Shown here one piece after another: positions 53,001 to 57,127 of a stretch of 57,127 bases of DNA. The stretch's first letter is position 1; the number at the start of each line of letters is the position of its first letter. The notes beneath the pieces were generated by a model. It was given only the letters and a program-made list of their open reading frames with translations, had not been told where the DNA came from and did no database searches. The stretch covers positions 1 through 57,127 of the forward strand of contig CAIYWC010000066.1 in assembly GCA_903929795.1 (NCBI GenBank), written 5' to 3'. Source of the stretch: an uncultured Myxococcales bacterium (GTDB lineage Bacteria; Myxococcota_A; UBA9042). A program made the position numbers and the translations under genes.

Positions 53001-55149
53001 GTCCGCCTTCGCCTGGGTGACCGACAGCGGATTGCTCTACGGCCAGGGCGTCGGACTGACCATCCTCACGGCCACGACCGCCAACGGCAAGAGCGCGAAT
53101 CTCATCATCGACGTCCAGAGCTGCGGCGCGCCGATCGTGACGCTCGCGGCCTCGGCCAACGGCAAGCTGCCAGTGGGCGCGACGCGGATGTTCACGGCGT
53201 CCGCGCTCTACGGCACGTCGGCTGGCTGCACCGCCAGCACGTCCGAGCGCATCTTTGACGTGACCAGCTTGGCGCAGTTCGTCGCCAGCGACCCGACGGT
53301 TGTGTCGATCTCCAGCGGCGGCAATCAGGCCGGCAAAGCGCTGGCGCTCAGCGGTGGGACCGTACAGATTTCGGCGAACTATCTGGGCGTGATCTCGAAC
53401 TACCTGAGCTTGACCGCGGTTGCCGTCAGCCTGGAGGCGATCTCGATCAACGCGCCGTCGGGCACGTACAAGGATGGCGCGTTCGACATCACCGTCTCGG
53501 CGCTCTACACGGACGGCGGCTCCGGCCACTGGTTCATGTCGCCGCCGCCGGTGGTGTGGAACATCTTCGACCCAACCGTCGTCTCGATTGACGACGGGAC
53601 GTTGACGGGCCTCAAGCAGGGAACGACCAAGTATTTCGCACAGGTCGGGCCGATCGTCTCCAACACGCTCAACGTCCAGATTTCCGGCGCGTGCGTGCAA
53701 AGCGTGCAGCTCAACGTCCCGTCGGGCAACGTCACATGGCCGGGCGGCGTCCCGTTCACGATGGTCGCGACGTGCACGACGTCGGACAGCAGCGTCATGA
53801 GCTGCCGCCCGGACTTCTCGTCGGACGATCCGGGCCACGTCATCGACGAGCTTGCGAACTTCCAGTCCCTGGGCTCCGGCGTCGTGGCTTTTGGCGCCAC
53901 GCCCGGCCAGACGGCGACGCTGCGGGCGACCGTGCCGACCTCGCGCGGCGGCTGCGTCGGCGCGCCAGTCCAAAGTTCGGCTGTCGTGACAACGGGTTCG
54001 GCGGTCCTGGCGTCCATGAGCCTTTCGCCGACGGCCGTGACCATCGCGCGCGGTCTGAATGCCACATTTGCGACCACCGGCACCTTCGCGGCGGGCACAG
54101 GCTCGGGCGCGTACAACCTCACGTCGGCGGTCGGGTACACATCGAACAACCCGGGCATCGCCGCGGCGCTCAACGATGGCCACGGCACGGTCCACGCGGG
54201 CGTCACCGACGGCACTGCGCTGATTTCCGCCACGTACCTCGGCGTCACAAGCACGTTCGCGACGCTGACGGTCAGCGGCAAGACGCCGGACGCGGTGTAC
54301 GTGCTGGCTGAGCCGAACCTCGTCAACGGCTCCTCGTTGTCCGCGACCTACCCGATTGGCGGCTATCGCTTGCAATTGTCTGCGGTTGCCCACTATTCGG
54401 ACAACACGTGGGGCGACGTCAGCCCGTCGGTCTCCTGGTCGCTCAAGGCCACCGCGCTCGCCGACGCGTCAATCGACGCCAATGGCCTGTACGGCACGAG
54501 CAGCGTCGCCGGCGATCAAGTCGTCGTCGCGACGATGGACACGCTGACGCGGGAATTCACGATCCACAACGTGGCCGGCGCGCTGGTCAACGTCACCGTG
54601 ACCAATTCCACGGGCGGCGCACCGACGACCACGATACCCAAAGGCTTGACTGAGCAGTACACGGCGACGTTCAAGCTGTCAGGCAGCACGCAGGCCGGAC
54701 CGTACTGGGGCGGCAGCAACTTCACCTGGGTGACCGGCGACAGCACGCTGGCATCCGTCGCGATCGGTGGCACATATCACCAGGTCGCGGTTCTCCACGC
54801 GCTTGACCTTGGCACGACGAGCCTCTCGGCCAAGGTCGGCGTGAGCACGAGCGGCCCGCTGGCCATTACGATCACCGACACCGTGCCGGTGAGCTTGACG
54901 TGCCAGCCGGATTCCACCGCGGTCACAGCAGGCAGCCGGGTCCAGCTGCGGGCGATTGCCACCATGGCGGATTCCACGACCAACGACGTCAGCGCGTCGG
55001 TGGATTGGAACCACCCGGTGACAGCGCTCCTCAGCATCGATTCGGTCGGCGTGGCGAGTGCGCTGATGGCCGGCGACGTTGCAGTAAAGCCGCAGCTCGG
55101 CGGCATCGTCGCGTCCAACGCGTGCGCAGTATCGGTGACCGTGCCGTAG
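47014..55149 (+). CDS. Giant surface lipoprotein of about 29 Big_2-like Ig modules
   Basis: 2711 residues. The ATG at 47014 has GGAGG 5 nt upstream. A lipoprotein signal ends in LQSC (Cys22). About 29 modules of roughly 80-105 residues follow, each with the bacterial Ig-like (Big_2/BID_2) pattern: VTxxxATLAKGxxxxFxATATxxDGxxxDVTxxATWxSSDxxVATVxxxGxxTGLxxGxAxITAT. The modules form a rod-like beta-sandwich stack. Modules 4-8 and 9-13 are a duplicated five-module block. The N-terminal half has no Cys after the lipobox; Cys appear from module 13 onward, so only the distal half can form disulphides. No catalytic or binding domain is seen. Predicted outer-membrane adhesin or scaffold, about 270 kDa. 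Confidence 0.88.
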   Translation: MFGSKKQLLRRVTLALMLLVPLGLQSCGTSNTTAATQIVAIRLTPDHATLHPGAKQTYGIQQVWNDGTESAGTAADAVWTSSDLSVATVSTAGQASALKVGMATVTATLQGMSATSTLQVTARQILAVHVTPTLASLAVGGHQQLQTTAVYDDGSSGDVTGQATWTSSDNSIVAIDATGLATAIKGGQATLTATVGTLTDVAAITVTQRSMVALVLEPAKQDVTVAGMVQINAFAIYDLGPQVDVTTQATWKSLNADIATVNASGQVTGLKEGAATITASLAGIDASSAINVKAKQLMALQVTPALATVAIGGKQAFLATGNYDNGTTDDLTAQVQWTSSDPGSVSIDATGLATGLAGGKAAVIHAAYGGKDGTASLVVSAATVSAIALTPANAMLAKGQMQEFQATASMTDGTQLDVTLQATWTSTAPAIATVNAQGHATGVAKGSCAIHATLNGITGSAALNVSDATVTSVQIAPSMTTSFVGGPVIGFSAIASYSDATYAVVTTQVTWQSSDPTVATVNAQGKATPIKQGSVQISAAYQGVISNFGLIAVGPAVVSGLVVMPATATLAKGTSVALKAVATLSDGTSIDLTSAVAWQSSDLTVATVTANGLVTGLKAGTAMLTATFQGKTASSALTVSPATLQSLAISPTSGPPLQIGASRQFTVSGTYSDSSVQDLTNAVVWSSSDPAKLAVSNAVSSHGLATALTAGNVTVSAALGTIAATAVPVIVQAKSLVAIQVTPALATVAINGTQAFVAMANFDDGSNLDVTHLATWTASDTSAVAIDTNGVARGLVGGKTVLIQAVYQAKQGSASLVVSAATVASIALNPAQASLAKGQGQVFQATATMTDGALLDVTTQATWTSSDNAMATVDEVGHVLGVGVGKPSITATFGGKSGSAFVTVTDAVVTGVQVTPGAGNTFIGGPAVAFTATASFSDLTSAVVTTQASWQSSAPAIATVDAQGKATALTTGFTQVTATYQGMTSAPATLSVGPAAVVSLEVLPAAASIAKGTNQVFQALATLSDGNKVDMSSAVSWQSSNLGLATISSVGVASGLLPGAVTLTATFQGKYATSTLTVTPATLTSLDIAPAVASALPLNATRQYKAIGTYSDKTTQDVTEQVIWQTSNASQLAVSNASGSRGLVTALAAGTPTLWCSAGNIVAPSVQITINTSIILSSITLWPSNATLVAGQAQRFVATGHYSDGSAFDVTASAIWDVVDANDAAIAGFASVSGGLVAALQSTANVPGGQVRIKAHIGSVSTYASLVIKASVITGMTVTCDAPLSCLPSGIGYQVSCVATANFDDNTTGDVTTTASWSSSATGVATTPVLADGRAWTTIVGNGPAVITAAQGGQTSVASAASTLGGAALNLNAITVGPPTTSRAKGFTQQYQASGLFTGGGCDPATRDLTRLVTWTSSIPAVAPISNAPGSKGLASAATPGTTTIAATLGLISGSAQLVVSAACLGTVRIEQVNPTWPTQVQVPLTVVGYYSDAPLTPAQLQPGTIGAWSSNNVNPATWMLSIGTTSPGAVTFSVLTGACSEAVTDTTTVTVDPAALPSALVLAPATAQITKGAYQDFSATATYETYGTFNVSAYSGWSVAPQIGLSWGQQAAGLLERFQHQGTTSGVTTVAAAYKNRTATASLQVSGSTVSKVEIIEVQPAIPQLGIPIGLNLRFRARVTWSDGSYADNPSGLAFFSSDPAKLGIISGNLATTLAPSAGTDPTVTATYGAQSSIALPVKISTATLVDLQFSSPSGGNMPRNAAMPLTVTGIYSDGSSFDVSALVTAGSGNASVVQVAIAMTGVTLTSFSTTTTQPVKITFMKDMISRDFAISVNGACLAALSLAPAVGSMAIGQQVDFIAKATDTGGNTLNVSQLLGISWSDSNATLLNLGNVTGPARRYRALAKGTSPLTASFTSQGVCAGGVVTSHTLTTTATVNVTDATPVSVQILPQPTNGQTARRVPVGQTVQFHAMATLTDGSVVDVSSGYGTMWSTQKSAFAWVTDSGLLYGQGVGLTILTATTANGKSANLIIDVQSCGAPIVTLAASANGKLPVGATRMFTASALYGTSAGCTASTSERIFDVTSLAQFVASDPTVVSISSGGNQAGKALALSGGTVQISANYLGVISNYLSLTAVAVSLEAISINAPSGTYKDGAFDITVSALYTDGGSGHWFMSPPPVVWNIFDPTVVSIDDGTLTGLKQGTTKYFAQVGPIVSNTLNVQISGACVQSVQLNVPSGNVTWPGGVPFTMVATCTTSDSSVMSCRPDFSSDDPGHVIDELANFQSLGSGVVAFGATPGQTATLRATVPTSRGGCVGAPVQSSAVVTTGSAVLASMSLSPTAVTIARGLNATFATTGTFAAGTGSGAYNLTSAVGYTSNNPGIAAALNDGHGTVHAGVTDGTALISATYLGVTSTFATLTVSGKTPDAVYVLAEPNLVNGSSLSATYPIGGYRLQLSAVAHYSDNTWGDVSPSVSWSLKATALADASIDANGLYGTSSVAGDQVVVATMDTLTREFTIHNVAGALVNVTVTNSTGGAPTTTIPKGLTEQYTATFKLSGSTQAGPYWGGSNFTWVTGDSTLASVAIGGTYHQVAVLHALDLGTTSLSAKVGVSTSGPLAITITDTVPVSLTCQPDSTAVTAGSRVQLRAIATMADSTTNDVSASVDWNHPVTALLSIDSVGVASALMAGDVAVKPQLGGIVASNACAVSVTVP
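47902..50532 (+). repeat. Tandem duplication of a five-module Ig block
   Basis: Block A 47902-49218 (1317 bp) and block B 49219-50532 (1314 bp) encode modules 4-8 and 9-13. Each module in A pairs best with its counterpart in B, for example LMALQVTPALATVAIGG/LVAIQVTPALATVAING and VTSVQ...FVGGP/VTGVQ...FIGGP, in the same order. The protein similarity is clear but the DNA is diverged, so the duplication is not recent. Confidence 0.8.
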
Positions 55150-55169
55150 CGCCGCAGTCCGTGCACGGC

Positions 55170-55212
55170 AAGCCCCGGTGGTCATCACGACCGCCGGGGC
55201 TTTCCGGTTTTT
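55170..55212 (+). terminator. Strong intrinsic terminator after the Ig-module gene
   Basis: AAGCCCCGG (170-178) pairs with CCGGGGCTT (194-202) and the stem continues inward (TGGTC with GACCG) to about 14 bp with a 5-nt loop (184-188). TTT, then CCGG and TTTTT (55201-55212), follow. Confidence 0.8.
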
Positions 55213-55319
55213 GGCGCTGACCATTCCACGCTCCGCGCGGTCCCATCGCCCCCGTGGGGAAGTTGCCGCGCCACCGCGGATTTTTCCGCACTGGTGAGCC
55301 CTAGCCCAACGCTTCGCCG

Positions 55320-55372
55320 GACATTTTGGGGTATTTCGCCAACTATTTCCGGGCATTTCGATCGCATTCAGG
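55320..55372. other. Helically phased ATT(T) tracts next to a sigma-54 promoter
   Basis: ATTT or ATT starts at 55323, 55333, 55345, 55355 and 55366, spacings 10, 12, 10 and 11 bp, in otherwise GC-rich DNA. They end about 8 bp before the sigma-54 -24 element. Phased A/T tracts bend DNA, so this could substitute for, or bind, a bending protein. Together with the terminator before it and the promoter after it, this accounts for the spacer 55150-55487. Confidence 0.4.
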
Positions 55373-55390
55373 CTTGGCGCGCTTCTTGCA
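55373..55390 (+). promoter_or_regulatory. Sigma-54 promoter of the small membrane protein gene
   Basis: TTGGCGCG-CTTC-TTGCA: -24 GG (55376-55377) and -12 GC (55388-55389) ten bases apart. It matches TGGCACG-N4-TTGCW except for G in place of A. The predicted start site is about 55401, leader about 87 nt. Confidence 0.6.
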
Positions 55391-55487
55391 CTGACTTGGG
55401 CACACACGGCGTCCCCAGCGCGGGCCGCTAGTGGAGAGCATACACGCCCAGCGATTGGGCCGTTCATCACGAACAAAGGAGATGGCA

Positions 55488-55733
55488 GTGGCTGAGCAAC
55501 AACATATCATTCATCCCGAGCGCTTGGGGCTGTGGACGGCGGCGTCCTTCATCGTGGCCTTGCTGGCCTTGGTGGTGGCGCTGGCGGCCGTGTTTCGCGT
55601 CCATGAATTGGGCTACGTCACGCAAGTGGAGGCGCTGATGCTGAACAAGCAGGCGCTCGACATGAAGCAGTGCGCGCCCACCGCCGCGGTCGTTCCGGAC
55701 GCGCCGGCGAACCCAGCGGCTGCGTCCCGCTAG
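55488..55733 (+). CDS. Small single-pass membrane protein, sigma-54-linked
   Basis: 81 residues from GTG 55488, chosen because AAGGAG (55476-55481) is 6 nt away; the ATG at 55482 would abut the ribosome site. One strong membrane segment (LWTAASFIVALLALVVALAAVF, about 15-36) is flanked by His-Ile-Ile-His-Pro-Glu and a helical region (YVTQVEALMLNKQALDMKQC) with one Cys, then a Pro/Ala-rich tail. I do not recognise a family. It has its own sigma-54-type promoter and terminator, and follows the giant lipoprotein gene, so it may share its regulation. Function unknown. Confidence 0.65.
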   Translation: MAEQQHIIHPERLGLWTAASFIVALLALVVALAAVFRVHELGYVTQVEALMLNKQALDMKQCAPTAAVVPDAPANPAAASR

Positions 55734-55754
55734 TCCCTGGCATTGCACCGCATG

Positions 55755-55788
55755 AAGAGCCGCTTGGAGCGATTCCAGGCGGCTTTTC
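55755..55788 (+). terminator. Intrinsic terminator after the small membrane gene
   Basis: AGCCGCTTGGA (758-768) pairs with TCCAGGCGGCT (774-784), 11 bp with one T-G pair and a 5-nt loop, extended by AAG/TTT. TTTTC follows. Confidence 0.75.
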
Positions 55789-55903
55789 TGCGTTTGGCGC
55801 ACGCAAGGGCTCAGCACCGCTCCGTATCGCCAGACGTCAGCAAAGACGCGTTGCACATTGCCCCCAGGAGGCGCGCAAAGAGCGCAAGCCATGGTTGCAT
55901 GCG

Positions 55904-56018
55904 CCGACCGAAGTTCGAGAACCTGCGTTCCCGATCCGCGGCGTGCCCCCGGAGGCGCCCGTTCGCAGTCGGTGCCCGAAATGCAACACGTCCGACCGAC
56001 GCACTTTGCCATCGGACC
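55904..56018 (+). repeat. Structured intergenic repeat, copy 4
   Basis: GACCGAAGTTCGAGA, GCGGCGTGCC, CCGGAGG and CCGAAATGCAAC are in the same order and spacing as copies 2 and 3. Hairpin 1 is degenerate (GGCG..CC with GG..CGCC). Hairpin 2 is kept with new bases: GTCCGA (55990-55995) / TCGGAC (56012-56017). Same strand as copies 2 and 3, again between convergent genes. Confidence 0.7.
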
Positions 56019-56070
56019 AAGGTCTGCATGTTGGGGCGCGGCGCGGTTTTCCCGCGGCCAGTGTCCACAG

Positions 56071-56150
56071 CGCACGCTGCGGACCACGGATGGTTGCTCG
56101 CGGCCTCCGGTCAGCGTGTTCCGTCGGAAATGCAACGTGCATGGCGACCG
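56071..56150 (+). repeat. Degenerate fragment of the structured repeat
   Basis: GCACGCT (56072-56078) and GTCGGAAATGCAAC (56123-56136) match two core blocks of the family (GCACGCT and GTCCGAAATGCAAC), but with about 45 bases between them instead of about 10. A clear hairpin 2 is not seen. Probably a decayed or rearranged copy. Confidence 0.35.
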
Positions 56151-56366
56151 TCGCGGCCAACGAACTTCAGGATCGATCGACCCAAGGCTCGCCAGGCAGC
56201 CGCTCGGATTGGCATCGTCACTGGCCCGAAATGACCGCGTGGCCGCGCTGGATCGCCCATCGGAGGACAGTCCGCGCGCGCCGACAAGCCGCCGCCCTGC
56301 GACGGAGACCTTGCGCGGTGGCGCCAGGACCAATTGTCTCGCATTTGCGGGAAGAAGCGGTGGCGG

Positions 56367-57127
56367 CTACTTTTGGCCGCTCATCGACGGCAGCAACACC
56401 CGGTAGATGTTGATGAATGCCGGGCCCAGCAAGACGAGCAGCATCGACGGAAAGATGAAGAAAATCGTGGGGAACAGCAGCTTGACCGGGATCTTGGCGG
56501 CCAGTTCCTCCGCGCGCAGGCGCCGCTTGGAGCGCAGACTCTCGGAGTGCACGCGCAGCGCCGTCGCGACGCTCGTGCCGAAGCGGTCGGACTGAACGAG
56601 CATGGCGACCAGCATGTCGACCTCCTCCACGCCCGTTCGCAGCGCCAGGTTGCGCAGCGCCCGCTCGCGCGTGCTACCCGCGCGCAGCTCCAGATTCACC
56701 AAGTGGAGTTCCTCCGCCAAAATCGGGCTCGCAAGCGCCATCTCCTCGCCGACGCGCGCCAAGGCCGCATCGAGACCCAAGCCCGCTTCCACGCAGACAG
56801 TCATCAGGTCGATCGCGTCGGGAAAGTGTTCAAAAATCTCGCGTTTGCGCGCGGTGATTCGCCGCGCCAGCACGACATTGGGCAAGAAATAGCCGATCGC
56901 CGCAAAGCCGACGAGCGCCGCCAAGAAAATGTTCGGCACCACGCTGACGCCGACGAGCGCGGCGTACAACATGATCAACCCGGGCAAAACAAACGTCAGC
57001 AGCGTCTTGGCGGTGAAAAACAACACAGGCGCCGACGGATTGCGATAACCCGCATTCATGAAGTGAATGCGCAGCCGCGACTGCTCCCAGTCGCCAGACG
57101 GCAGCGACAGCTTGGCCAGCGGGCCCG
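56367..57127 (-). CDS. TadC-like type II/IV pilus assembly membrane protein, partial (start off window)
   Basis: 253 codons are open to the window edge. The ATG at 57059 is internal: upstream codons (SLPSGDWEQSRLRIHFMNAGYRNPSAP) continue the typical TadC start, so the true start lies beyond 57127. Membrane segments lie near the N-terminus and at the C-terminus (LLFPTIFFIFPSMLLVLLGPAF). The T2SF domain between them has FPDAIDLMTVCVEAGLGLDAAL and QSDRFGTSVATALRVHSESLRSKRRLRAEE, strong T2SF/TadC signatures. It is the inner-membrane platform protein for Tad (Flp) pilus or type II-like secretion. Other tad genes should lie to the right. Confidence 0.88.
   Translation of the reverse strand, partial: GPLAKLSLPSGDWEQSRLRIHFMNAGYRNPSAPVLFFTAKTLLTFVLPGLIMLYAALVGVSVVPNIFLAALVGFAAIGYFLPNVVLARRITARKREIFEHFPDAIDLMTVCVEAGLGLDAALARVGEEMALASPILAEELHLVNLELRAGSTRERALRNLALRTGVEEVDMLVAMLVQSDRFGTSVATALRVHSESLRSKRRLRAEELAAKIPVKLLFPTIFFIFPSMLLVLLGPAFINIYRVLLPSMSGQK

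Larger units (their letters stand above)
55734..56366. other. Convergent spacer with terminator, repeat copy and repeat fragment
   Basis: 633 bp between the small membrane gene and the TadC-like gene. It contains a terminator (55755-55788), repeat copy 4 (55904-56018) and a degenerate repeat fragment (56071-56150). The open frames across it are Arg/Cys/Pro-rich and cross the repeats, so they are not called as genes. The rest (56151-56366) shows nothing recognisable. Confidence 0.6.

Noticed and set aside
55904..56018. Peptide-like reading of the repeat family (RPKFE...SSAAC in three copies)
   Set aside because: The similarity follows the DNA repeat; frames differ, copies contain indels that shift frame, and no start or ribosome site is shared.
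55467..56333. Minus-strand 288-codon open frame in the last convergent spacer
   Set aside because: Crosses the terminator, a repeat copy and the small sigma-54-linked gene; composition is Arg/Cys/Ser-rich without any recognisable motif.
1..57127. tRNA, rRNA, CRISPR, insertion sequences, prophage
   Set aside because: None seen; spacers are short and mostly explained by promoters, terminators or the repeat family.

Overview
The window is GC-rich, densely coded bacterial DNA. It looks like Myxococcota or a close relative among the former Deltaproteobacteria. Pointers are a tail-anchored Hanks-type Ser/Thr kinase, a tandem pair of myxobacterial-type outer-membrane beta-barrel proteins, an NtrC-type two-component module, and several lipoproteins that carry an Ala/Asp-rich linker straight after the lipidated cysteine. 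This placement is inferred from gene content alone. No rRNA, tRNA, CRISPR array, insertion sequence or phage gene was seen.

Layout. 1-3.6 kb: start of a predicted beta-helix protein (cut by the left edge), a Cys-rich lipoprotein coupled to a GH13 lipoprotein, and a membrane protein. 3.6-10.4 kb: housekeeping genes, namely a Ser/Thr kinase, rpoZ, a lytic transglycosylase, a HEAT-repeat protein, greA-tsaE, a secreted zinc-ribbon protein and galU. 10.5-12.1 kb: tandem outer-membrane barrels. 12.4-23 kb: a flippase plus a GT-C enzyme, a thioesterase, an M23 peptidase, a second GT-C enzyme, a methyltransferase, an OprB-type porin and a barrel protein. 23-36.5 kb: an unusual SDR with a PNGase F-like lipoprotein, another GT-C-like protein, a large VolA-like lipase, a signal-less beta-rich protein with a twin N-terminal motif, a lipoprotein hydrolase and a cytoplasmic GH13 glucosidase. 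36.6-42.2 kb: three more multi-pass membrane proteins, at least two of them GT-C-like, and a 69-residue membrane protein. 42.2-46.6 kb: a sigma-54 activator, a single-domain response regulator, a divergent PAS histidine kinase and a sugar-1-phosphate nucleotidyltransferase. 47-55.7 kb: a 2711-residue lipoprotein of about 29 Big_2-like Ig modules and a small membrane protein. The right edge cuts a TadC-like gene.

How it fits together. Much of the window concerns the cell envelope and glycans: sugar-nucleotide supply (galU, the nucleotidyltransferase), membrane glycosyltransferases and a flippase, surface lipoprotein hydrolases, peptidoglycan enzymes and outer-membrane barrels. The Ig-module lipoprotein and the small membrane gene after it each have a close match to the sigma-54 -24/-12 promoter, and a sigma-54 activator with its likely kinase lies a few kb upstream. 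That suggests a local sigma-54 surface regulon.

The most novel non-coding signal is a family of about 110-130 bp structured repeats. There are four recognisable copies and one fragment, and all lie in spacers between convergent genes.
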